The position numbers were made by a program, and so were the translations under genes. This document shows positions 23,593 through 29,848 of a DNA stretch of 29,848 nucleotides, in pieces. Position 1 is the stretch's first letter; each line of letters starts with the position of its first letter. This DNA is from Ruminococcaceae bacterium UBA5905. Its GTDB lineage: Bacteria; Bacillota; Clostridia; Oscillospirales; Acutalibacteraceae. Location of the stretch: assembly GCA_002431285.1 (NCBI GenBank), contig DJEF01000013.1:1-29848 (forward strand). Direction: 5' to 3'. The notes below the pieces were generated by a model. The model did not search any database, was not told the origin of the DNA, and saw only the letters and a list, made by a program, of their open reading frames with translations.

Positions 23593-24549
23593 TTACAGCG
23601 CCGAGGATTCCCGCAGGTGAAGCCGCGGCTCCAGCGCCGCAAACCGTTCCACCGTGCCGCCGGTCAGCGCCCCCATCATCTGTGCCACCGCCCAGGCCGC
23701 CATGGCGGCGGTATCCGTACCGATGGAGGACAGAGCGGGGACGGTATACGCATCCACCGGCAGATCGTCCATACCGATGAGCTTGACCCGTCCCGGCACG
23801 GAGAGACCATGCTCCGTCAGGCACCGCAGTGCGCCGAAGGCCATGCGGTCATAGGCGGCGATCAGCGCCCGGGGGAAAGCGCCCCGCTCCAGCAGCATTT
23901 CCGCCGCCCGGTAGCCGCCGGGCTCGAACCGCTCCCCGCTGACGGCGATATACCGTTCCTCTGCACCGCCGGCCACGGTCTGCATCGCCGCAACAAAAGC
24001 CGCCTGTTTCATGGCGGTCAGCGGCTCGCCGATGAAGCCGATCTCCCGGATGCCGCCGCGGCACAGATAGTCCACCGCCGCCCGGACGGCGGCCGCCGAA
24101 TCGGCGGTCACGGACGCCACCGCATCCTCCCGGCGGCTGCCGATCGCCACCAGCGGCGTTTCATGGGGCGGTAGCGGGTGCGTTTCGTGACCGATGAGCA
24201 GGATCCCGTCCACCGCCGCATAGGTATCGTAATAGGCGATGCGCTGCGCCAGCGTGTCGGCGGAAAAATCCGTCACCGCCGTGCAAATGTCACAGCCCCG
24301 GGCAGTCAGCTCCCGGTGCAGCGCCGTCACCAGCCCGGAATAATACAGGCTGTCCAGCTCCGGACACAGGATCGCGATGACAAAACGGGGATACTTCGCC
24401 GAGAAGAACTGCTTAAAGCAGCCCTCGCGCCGGGCGATCTCAAAGATCATCTGCCGGGTCTGCTCATTGACCTCCCGGCTCATGGAGAACGCCTTGGAAG
24501 CCGTGGACACCGACACGTGCGCCAGCTTCGCCAGGCGGGATAGGGTCAT
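23593..24549 (-). CDS. LacI-family transcriptional regulator
   Basis: The 318-aa protein starts with the LacI helix-turn-helix (T-L-S-R-L-A-K-L-A-H-V-S-V-S-T-A-S-K-A-F-S, 2-22) and continues with a sugar-binding periplasmic-protein-like core (about 55-318). ATG 24549 follows GGAGGTGA. It is upstream of, and on the same strand as, an EamA transporter and a GH39-like glycosidase, so it is probably the sugar-responsive repressor of that small locus. The ligand is unknown. The segment that normally forms the hinge helix is short and lacks the usual G-Y-x-P-N, so DNA recognition could differ. Confidence 0.92.
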   Translation of the reverse strand: MTLSRLAKLAHVSVSTASKAFSMSREVNEQTRQMIFEIARREGCFKQFFSAKYPRFVIAILCPELDSLYYSGLVTALHRELTARGCDICTAVTDFSADTLAQRIAYYDTYAAVDGILLIGHETHPLPPHETPLVAIGSRREDAVASVTADSAAAVRAAVDYLCRGGIREIGFIGEPLTAMKQAAFVAAMQTVAGGAEERYIAVSGERFEPGGYRAAEMLLERGAFPRALIAAYDRMAFGALRCLTEHGLSVPGRVKLIGMDDLPVDAYTVPALSSIGTDTAAMAAWAVAQMMGALTGGTVERFAALEPRLHLRESSAL

Positions 24550-24591
24550 ATACCGTCACCTCCGGAGATCTTGTCCGCCGCGCGGACGCGG

Positions 24592-24639
24592 CCGGTCCCG
24601 ATACACCGCCGTCCTGTCGGGCGGCGGTGTCCGGACCGG
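24592..24639. terminator. Two-part GC-rich hairpin between pepD and lacI
   Basis: An inner 9-bp stem (24603-24611 with 24622-24630) is flanked by an outer CCGGTCC/GGACCGG pair (24592-24598 with 24633-24639). No T-run follows on either side. It could stop pepD transcription, stabilise an RNA end, or shape the lacI leader. Confidence 0.5.
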
Positions 24640-24673
24640 TAAAATGCTGAGGGGGGCCACTGCCGACGACGCA

Positions 24674-26086
24674 TTACAGCTTTTCCAGCACCCGGCACAG
24701 GTAGGCGTAGGTGCGCTCGGTGGAGGAGATGCACAACCGCTCCCGGGTGGTGTGGATGTCCCGCATCCGGGGACCGAAAGACACCGCGTCCAGACCGGGC
24801 AGCTTTTGGCTGAACAGCCCGCATTCCAATCCGGCGTGGATGGCTTTCACCACCGGCTTTTGCCCCGTCTGCTCCTCATAGACCGCCACCATCACCTCTC
24901 GCAAGGGAGATACCTCCCGATATTCCCAGGCAGGATAGTGGCCGTGGCTGCTGTACGTGCCCCCGAAGGCGTCGGCCGTCTGCTCCAGATCGGCGAGCAG
25001 CGCCGTCTTGCTGGCGCCTACGCTGCTGCGCACCGAGAAGGTGGCGCGCAGCGCCGTTTCCTCCAGCTCCAGCACCCCTAAATTCAGCGAGGTCTCCACC
25101 AGACCGTCGATGTGGCGGCTCATGGCCTGCACCCCGTTCTTCACGGTGGTGAGGAATTCCGCCACCCGCCGGGAGTCCGCCGCTGTCAGCGCTCTGTCCG
25201 CCGCCGGGGCGGGGGATACGGTGACGGTCAGATCCGGATCGGAGGGGATGCGGTTGGCAGCGGCAAACGCGGCCGCCGCGGCGGTGGGGTCCTCCCCCGC
25301 CAGCACGCACACCGTCTGCCGGGGGATGGCGTTATCCTTTAAGCCCCCCGCCAGAGACACCAGCCGGTATTCCCCGGTCAGGCTATGCAGGAACCGTCCC
25401 ATAACGATGTTGGAATTGAGCCGCCCTTTGTGGATTTCTGCGCCGGAATGGCCGCCGATGAGCCCATCCACCGTCACGGTGTAGCAGGGAGCGTTCACCG
25501 GCTCCCGGGTGACAGGAATCCGCAGCTCCGCCCGAGCGCCCCCGGCACACCCCACCGTCAGCACCCCCTCCTCTTCGGAGTCGGCGTTGATGAGGGTGCG
25601 CCCTTTGAGTCGGGAGGCGTCCAGCCCCACGGCGCCGTCCATACCGGTCTCTTCATCCGTGGTGAACAGCACCTCCAGCGGCGGGTGCGCCAATGTATCG
25701 TCCTCCAGAATCGCCAGCCCCATGGCCACGGCGATACCGTCGTCGCCGCCCAGCGTGGTGCCCCGGGCGCCGATCCAATCCCCGTCGATGAACAGCTCCA
25801 GTCCGTCCCGGGTGAAGTCGATGGGGCTGCCCGGTTCCTTTTCACAGACCATATCCAGATGCCCCTGCAGGATCACCGGCGGGTGGTTTTCGTAGCCCGC
25901 AGAGCCGGGCTTGCGGATCAGTACGTTATTGTACGCATCCTGCTCCGCCTCCAGCCCGTGCCGACGGGCGAAAGCCATACAGTAGTCGCTGACGGCCTTC
26001 GTATTGCCGGAGCCGTGGGGGATACCGCACAACTCCTCGAAATAGTAAAATACCCGCTGCGGGGTGAGCGTGTCCAAAACAGCCAT
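24674..26086 (-). CDS. pepD: Aminoacyl-histidine dipeptidase (M20 family)
   Basis: The 470-aa cytoplasmic metallopeptidase hydrolyses Xaa-His and related dipeptides. Metal and catalytic residues are visible: H76 and D78 in G-H-L-D-M-V, the bridging Asp in G-G-D-D-G (113-117), E145-E146 in D-E-E-T-G, D169 in N-A-D-S-E, and a C-terminal H-A-G-L-E-C-G. Length is right for PepD. ATG 26086 follows GGGAGG by 7-8 bases; an upstream in-frame extension has no support and overlaps the promoter. It is divergent from the second EamA gene. Confidence 0.94.
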   Translation of the reverse strand: MAVLDTLTPQRVFYYFEELCGIPHGSGNTKAVSDYCMAFARRHGLEAEQDAYNNVLIRKPGSAGYENHPPVILQGHLDMVCEKEPGSPIDFTRDGLELFIDGDWIGARGTTLGGDDGIAVAMGLAILEDDTLAHPPLEVLFTTDEETGMDGAVGLDASRLKGRTLINADSEEEGVLTVGCAGGARAELRIPVTREPVNAPCYTVTVDGLIGGHSGAEIHKGRLNSNIVMGRFLHSLTGEYRLVSLAGGLKDNAIPRQTVCVLAGEDPTAAAAAFAAANRIPSDPDLTVTVSPAPAADRALTAADSRRVAEFLTTVKNGVQAMSRHIDGLVETSLNLGVLELEETALRATFSVRSSVGASKTALLADLEQTADAFGGTYSSHGHYPAWEYREVSPLREVMVAVYEEQTGQKPVVKAIHAGLECGLFSQKLPGLDAVSFGPRMRDIHTTRERLCISSTERTYAYLCRVLEKL

Positions 26087-26119
26087 ATGTTTACCTCCCA
26101 AGTCCAATAATCTGCCCCC

Positions 26120-26148
26120 AGTATACCGCGTATGAATGCAAAATGCAA
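26120..26148 (-). promoter_or_regulatory. pepD promoter
   Basis: On the minus strand TTGCAT (26148-26143), 17-base spacer, TATACT (26125-26120). Confidence 0.8.
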
Positions 26149-26179
26149 GGAAAACCGCGCCCCGGAGCGGAAAAGCGGC

Positions 26180-26208
26180 TTGACTTCCTCCCGCCGCCGT
26201 GGTATATC
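26180..26208 (+). promoter_or_regulatory. Promoter of the second EamA gene
   Basis: TTGACT (26180-26185), 17-base spacer, TATATC (26203-26208), about 35 bases before the start codon; divergent from the pepD promoter. Confidence 0.75.
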
Positions 26209-26242
26209 TGTATGGTATATCACAGACAGAGGAGCGAGGCCC

Positions 26243-27151
26243 ATGCACAAAGACAGCATCACCGGTACCGCCGGAGCGCTGGCGGCGAACTGTATTTTCG
26301 GATTATCCTATTATTTCAGCCGGATGGCGCTGGATACCGGCACGCATCCGCTGGTGATCCTGCAAATTCGATTCACGGTGGCGTTTATCGTGCTGTCGCT
26401 GCTGGCGGCGCTGGGGGCGATCCGGGTGCGGTATCGGGGGAAACCGCTGGGCAGACTGCTGCTCATGGCGGTGATGCAGCCGCTGCTGTATTTCATCTTT
26501 GAGCTATACGGCATCGCCCGCACCTCCACCGCCCTGTCCGGGGTCATCATCGGCACGGTGCCGGCGGTGGTGATGCTGGCATCGGCCCTGATCCTGCGGG
26601 AGCGCCCCACGGCGCTGCAATGGGCGGCGGGGCTGCTGAGCGTGGGGTGCATCGCCGTAATCAGTCTCATCGGGCAGCATAACGGCACCACCGACCTCGT
26701 CGGCATTCTGCTGCTGACGGGCGCGGTGATCACCGCCGCCGGATTCAACCTGTGCAGCCGGTCGGTGGCGGCGCAATTCAGCGCATGGGAGCGCACCTAT
26801 GCCATGTTTGCAGTGGCGGCGGCCGGGTTTCTGATCATCACCCCGGCGGCGCTGTGGGAGCAGTATCTCCCCCAGCTGGCAGCGGCCGCGAAACAGCCCC
26901 GCCTTTGGCTGGCGATCGTCTATCTGTCGCTGCTGTCCTCCATCGTGGCCTACTGGCTCTATAACCATGCCACCGGCAAGATCGGGCTGGTACGTTCCTC
27001 CGCCTTTTCCGCCGTCATCACGGTGGTGTCCATGGTCACGGGCATTTTCATTCTCAAAGAACCCATGACCCCGGTGCAGATCGCCCTGTGCCTGTGCATC
27101 ATCCTGTGTATTTATGTGGTGAACCGCCCCACCCGCGCCGCAAACGGATAG
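26243..27151 (+). CDS. EamA/DMT-superfamily transporter
   Basis: The 302-aa protein has ten predicted membrane segments with two EamA repeats; it shows R-E-R-P-T at the end of the first repeat and K-E-P-M-T-P-V-Q near the end of the second, both typical. Predicted metabolite exporter or importer, substrate unknown. ATG 26243 follows GGAG by 8 bases and a promoter at 26180-26208. It is a single-gene unit with a terminator 60 bases after its stop. It is not closely similar to the transporter at 22573-23469 in its loops. Confidence 0.92.
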   Translation: MHKDSITGTAGALAANCIFGLSYYFSRMALDTGTHPLVILQIRFTVAFIVLSLLAALGAIRVRYRGKPLGRLLLMAVMQPLLYFIFELYGIARTSTALSGVIIGTVPAVVMLASALILRERPTALQWAAGLLSVGCIAVISLIGQHNGTTDLVGILLLTGAVITAAGFNLCSRSVAAQFSAWERTYAMFAVAAAGFLIITPAALWEQYLPQLAAAAKQPRLWLAIVYLSLLSSIVAYWLYNHATGKIGLVRSSAFSAVITVVSMVTGIFILKEPMTPVQIALCLCIILCIYVVNRPTRAANG

Positions 27152-27213
27152 CGTCTCTTTGCACGGGCCGCGCGGTTTCAACGAACCCGCCGAAAAAATA
27201 CGCATCAACCTGA

Positions 27214-27246
27214 GAGCGCCAGCCGGCATAAAGCCGGCTGGCGCTC
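27214..27246. terminator. Terminator between the EamA and thioredoxin genes
   Basis: Perfect 14-bp stem (27214-27227 with 27233-27246), loop ATAAA, followed rightward by GTCGGTTTATTT. Leftward a TTTTTT run lies about 14 bases past the stem, so it may serve both convergent units. Confidence 0.85.
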
Positions 27247-27270
27247 GTCGGTTTATTTCGGTTGACAGGA

Positions 27271-27597
27271 TCATTCGGTGACGGAGCGCAGAACCTCCTC
27301 CAATGCGGCGGCGTATTCCTCATAGGTGCGCACACCGATCAGCGTGCGTACCGGGTGGCCGTCCCTGAACACCATGACGGTGGGAATGCTCTGGATGCCG
27401 AACCGGGCCGCCAACGTGCCCTCGGCGTCCACATCCACCTTCCCCACCACGGCGCGGCCGTCAAAATCCTCCGCCAGCCGGTCGATCACCGGTGCTACCA
27501 TCCGACAGGGGGCACACCAGGTCGCCCAAAAATCCACCAGCGTGATGCCGGTGCCGATGGCGGCGTTGAAACTGTCCTCACTGAAATGCTTGGTCAT
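27271..27597 (-). CDS. trxA: Thioredoxin
   Basis: A 108-aa thioredoxin, normal length, with the active site W27-C28-A-P-C31 and cis-proline P72. The usual residue between the cysteines is Gly (WCGPC); here it is Ala, a common natural variant. ATG 27597 follows AAAGGA by 9 bases. It lies 129 bases downstream of the thioredoxin reductase-like gene on the same strand and probably receives electrons from it. The gap contains a CGCCC/GGGCG hairpin and TGCGG/CCGCA, but no convincing separate promoter. Confidence 0.95.
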   Translation of the reverse strand: MTKHFSEDSFNAAIGTGITLVDFWATWCAPCRMVAPVIDRLAEDFDGRAVVGKVDVDAEGTLAARFGIQSIPTVMVFRDGHPVRTLIGVRTYEEYAAALEEVLRSVTE

Positions 27598-27726
27598 GGA
27601 GATCCATCCTTTCTGTCCGATTGATTTTATGCGGATTTTCACCGCACGGATACAAACACTACCGGCCGCCGCCCGCACGGGGCGGTTGCCTTGGGGCGCG
27701 GAACTCTTCGCAGCCCGCCGACGGGA

Positions 27727-28578
27727 TCAGCCCTCCCGCAGACTGCGGGCGGCCGCCTGCGCGGCCACCAGCCCCTCCCCGACGGCTTTCGCCACCTGCA
27801 AAGGCTGACCGGTGCAGTCCCCGGCGGCGTAGCAGCCGGGGATGTTGGTGCGCTGCTGCCGATCCACGGCGATAAATCTTCCGTCCATCTGCAATCCCGG
27901 CAGCAGAGCGGTGGGGGCGCTCACCTGCCGCAGCAGGAACACGCCGTCCCCGGCCAGCCGCTGCCCGTCGGCCTCCAGCCCCCGCAGACGGCCGTCCTCC
28001 ACCCACAGCGCAATCTTCTGCGCGACGACGGCGGACAGAGCGCTGTCCGGCAGCGGACGGCGGGTCACGACGGTCACGCCGCAGCCCACCCGTTCGAGAA
28101 ATGCGGCTTCCTCCGCCAGATCGGCGGCGTCGCCGGTGACCAGCACCCGTTTGCCCTGATAGAGCCGCCCGTCGCAGGTGGCGCAATAGCTCAGCCCCCG
28201 GCCCAGCCAGTCGCTTTCGCCGGGAAGGGCGGCGCCTGCCCCGGCGCCGATGGCCAGGATCAGCCGCCGTCCGGTCACCATGCCGTCCCCCACCGTCACA
28301 ACAAACTGCCCCTCAAAGGGCAGGATCGCCGTCACGTGACCGGGGAAAAACACCGCTCCGCTGCGGCGGGCTTCCGCCTCCATGGTTTCCAGCATGGCGC
28401 GTCCGGAGGTGCCCGCCATGCCGCTGTAATTGTCGATCCGCTCCGCCCGCCACAGCGGATTCTGCGCGGCAGGATTGGACAAAACCGCGCAGCGGCAGCC
28501 CCGAGCCGCGCCGTTGAGCGCCGCCGACAGCCCCGCCGGACCGCCGCCCACAATCACAATATCGAATACATCCTCCAT
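27727..28578 (-). CDS. Thioredoxin reductase-like flavoprotein with altered pyridine nucleotide site
   Basis: The 283-aa flavoprotein has the FAD motif G-G-G-P-A-G (11-16), the redox pair C132-A-T-C135-D, and the C-terminal FAD contact G-C-Y-A-A-G-D-C-T-G (248-257). The NADPH half is unusual: the expected G-x-G-x-x-A is G-D-A-A-D-L-A (149-155) and H-R-R-x-x-x-R is T-R-R-P-L-P-D (172-178). This suggests weak or no NADPH use, as in the clostridial ferredoxin/flavin-linked and other atypical reductases. It probably reduces the thioredoxin downstream; electron donor uncertain. ATG 28578 follows AAAGGAG. It is divergent from an ABC ATPase gene. Confidence 0.88.
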   Translation of the reverse strand: MEDVFDIVIVGGGPAGLSAALNGAARGCRCAVLSNPAAQNPLWRAERIDNYSGMAGTSGRAMLETMEAEARRSGAVFFPGHVTAILPFEGQFVVTVGDGMVTGRRLILAIGAGAGAALPGESDWLGRGLSYCATCDGRLYQGKRVLVTGDAADLAEEAAFLERVGCGVTVVTRRPLPDSALSAVVAQKIALWVEDGRLRGLEADGQRLAGDGVFLLRQVSAPTALLPGLQMDGRFIAVDRQQRTNIPGCYAAGDCTGQPLQVAKAVGEGLVAAQAAARSLREG

Positions 28579-28649
28579 AGGAAAAACTCCTTTCCGAATC
28601 CCGGCGCCTGGCGGTGCGATCCGGTTCGCGGGCGCAGACGCGACGGCAC

Positions 28650-28684
28650 ATTCTCCGGGATACGCAAAGACCGCGCCGGAGAAT
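28650..28684. repeat. 9-bp inverted repeat between the reductase and ABC genes
   Basis: ATTCTCCGG (28650-28658) and CCGGAGAAT (28676-28684), 17-base centre, in the divergent control region. It could be an operator or a hairpin in either leader. I could not identify clear promoters here. Confidence 0.5.
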
Positions 28685-28750
28685 TCCGCCCGATCGGGTG
28701 TATTTTATCCGCTTTTGCACACAATATCAGCGAAAGCGAGGAATACAGCT

Positions 28751-29428
28751 ATGGCGTTGATCGAAATGGAACACATCGGCAAGCGGTACGGCGCGGCCGC
28801 AGGCACGGTATACGCGCTGGCAGACGTGGATTTCTGCGTCAACACGGGGGAAATGGTGGCGATCCTCGGCCGCTCCGGCAGCGGCAAATCCACCCTCATG
28901 AATGTCATCGGCTGTCTGGACACCCCCACCGCCGGGGAATACCGGCTGGCGGGAAAATCGGTGGCGCATATGAGCGAGCGGGAGCTGACCGCCCTGCGGC
29001 GGGAAACGGTGGGCTTTGTATTTCAGAGCTTTTATCTGCTGCCCGGGCTCACCGCCCGGGAAAATGTGGAGCTGCCGCTGCTCTATCGGGGGGTGCCGGA
29101 GAAACGCCGCCGCCGCATGGCGGAGGAAAGTCTGTGCCGGGTGGGGCTGGAGGATCGCATGACCCACCTGCCCCGACAGCTCTCCGGCGGGCAGCAGCAG
29201 CGGGTCGCCATCGCCCGGGCCATGGCGGGGGAACCGCCCCTCCTGCTGGCGGATGAGCCCACCGGCAATCTGGACACCGCCGCCGGAGAATCCGTGCTGG
29301 CGCTGCTGCTGGACTGGAACCGGGCGGGCAACACGGTGGTGCTGATCACCCACGATCCGAAGATCGGCGCCGCCTGCTCCCGGCAGGTATATATGCGAGA
29401 CGGACGGCTGTCCGCCGATCCGGGGTAA
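28751..29428 (+). CDS. ABC transporter ATP-binding protein, MacB/LolD type
   Basis: The 225-aa ATPase has Walker A G40-R-S-G-S-G-K-S-T48, Q-loop Q92, signature L-S-G-G-Q (144-148), Walker B with L-L-L-A-D-E-P-T-G-N-L-D (164-175) and switch H201. The A-D-E-P-T-G-N-L-D form is typical of the MacB/LolD/FtsE group, which work with separate FtsX-like permeases in export or extrusion of peptides, drugs or lipoproteins. No permease gene follows: the next gene is on the other strand, and upstream is a divergent reductase. ATG 28751 follows GAGGAA by 7 bases. It is full length. The partner must be elsewhere or lost. Confidence 0.92.
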   Translation: MALIEMEHIGKRYGAAAGTVYALADVDFCVNTGEMVAILGRSGSGKSTLMNVIGCLDTPTAGEYRLAGKSVAHMSERELTALRRETVGFVFQSFYLLPGLTARENVELPLLYRGVPEKRRRRMAEESLCRVGLEDRMTHLPRQLSGGQQQRVAIARAMAGEPPLLLADEPTGNLDTAAGESVLALLLDWNRAGNTVVLITHDPKIGAACSRQVYMRDGRLSADPG

Positions 29429-29537
29429 GCGGCCCGTGTCCCGTCGCGGACCATCCCCCGCAGGCGCATACGCTCCCCTCTCGGAAAGCCGCGGCGCACA
29501 GACCGCACCCGTCGGTCGAGACAGCCCGCGCCCGGAG

Positions 29538-29848
29538 CTATTGCAGCGCCCGGGTCGCCGCCTGCAGGGCGGCATAAAAGCCGCCCTTTGCCATCAATTC
29601 TTCGTGGGTGCCCACCTCCCGCACCCCCTGGCGGTCGATATAGGCGATCCGGTCGGCGTGGCGGATGGTGGACAGCCGATGGGCGATGATGAGGGTAGTG
29701 CGCCCCTTGGACAGCTCCTCAAAAGCGGACTGAATATGGGCCTCTGTGACCGTATCCAGCGCCGAGGTCGCCTCATCCAGCAGCAATATGGCGGGGTTCT
29801 TCAGGAAAATCCGGGCAATGCTCACCCGCTGTTTCTGCCCGCCGGAGA
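29538..29848 (-). CDS. ABC exporter, C-terminal part of the ATPase domain (runs off the right edge)
   Basis: The leftward frame enters at the window edge with S-G-G-Q-K-Q-R (the signature), followed by Walker [13 protein letters not shown] and the switch A-H-R-L-S-T-I, and ends at TAG 29538. This is the end of a type-IV (ABCB/MsbA-like) half transporter, fused permease-ATPase, substrate unknown. Only about 103 residues are visible. The internal GTG at 29825 is not a real start, since the signature lies upstream of it. Confidence 0.92.
   Translation of the reverse strand, partial: SGGQKQRVSIARIFLKNPAILLLDEATSALDTVTEAHIQSAFEELSKGRTTLIIAHRLSTIRHADRIAYIDRQGVREVGTHEELMAKGGFYAALQAATRALQ

Noticed and set aside
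27691..29256. Long open frame (521 codons) spanning the reductase antisense strand and the ABC gene
   Set aside because: It runs antisense to the flavoprotein and out of frame with the ABC ATPase, both well supported.
1..29848. CRISPR arrays, transposases, integrases, tRNA or rRNA genes
   Set aside because: None seen on either strand; there are no regularly spaced repeats and no such protein among the frames.

Overview
The window is a chromosomal segment of a GC-rich, endospore-forming anaerobic Bacillota, most likely an Oscillospirales (Ruminococcaceae/Oscillospiraceae/Acutalibacteraceae-type) organism. The reasons are an intact pro-sigma-K gene, a YabE-like G5/3D cell-wall protein, Gram-positive style strong ribosome binding sites, TTGnnn-17-TAtnnT vegetative promoters, an Rrf2 regulator next to cysK, and the ymfF/ymfH pair. 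I see no phage, transposon, tRNA, rRNA or CRISPR. Assignment below family level is not possible from this sequence.

Layout. 1-1874: N-terminal part of an HD-domain hydrolase, cysteine synthase (cysK) and a divergent Rrf2 regulator, with operator-like dyads inside and next to the cysK promoter. 2111-6870: leftward cluster ymfF-ymfH-lgt-folD with overlapping or closely spaced genes, ending at a strong terminator; a possible proline-rich leader peptide precedes ymfF. 6987-9410: MTA/SAH nucleosidase (leftward), then rightward WYL regulator plus YgjP-like metallopeptidase. 9735-11689: divergent pair, a one-pass membrane protein of unknown function and a two-domain SGNH esterase. 11690-12303 is non-coding. 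12304-13782: YabE-like G5/3D protein behind a perfect-consensus promoter with an inferred leader of about 370 nt. 13783-14935 is non-coding with an AT-rich core. 14936-18492: leftward antiporter-mgtC pair (4-base overlap) followed by a phosphodiester glycosidase-domain protein with its own promoter. 18692-21237: LysR regulator, four-pass membrane protein of unknown function, sigK. 21252-24549: leftward lacI, EamA transporter, GH39-like glycosidase, which looks like a small glycoside-use locus; an intrinsic-terminator hairpin abuts the transporter start codon. 24674-27151: divergent pepD (M20) and a second EamA transporter. 27271-28578: thioredoxin reductase-like flavoprotein and thioredoxin. 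28751-29428: MacB/LolD-type ABC ATPase without a visible permease. 29538-end: C-terminal part of an ABC exporter.

Most genes are ordinary housekeeping or accessory functions. The parts most worth a second look are regulatory: the Rrf2/cysK operators, the Pro-Pro/PPG-containing small ORF ahead of the EF-P-associated genes, the terminator/start-codon arrangement at the EamA gene, and the long leader plus large non-coding tract around 13.4-14.9 kb. No wholly new multi-gene system is evident from the sequence alone.
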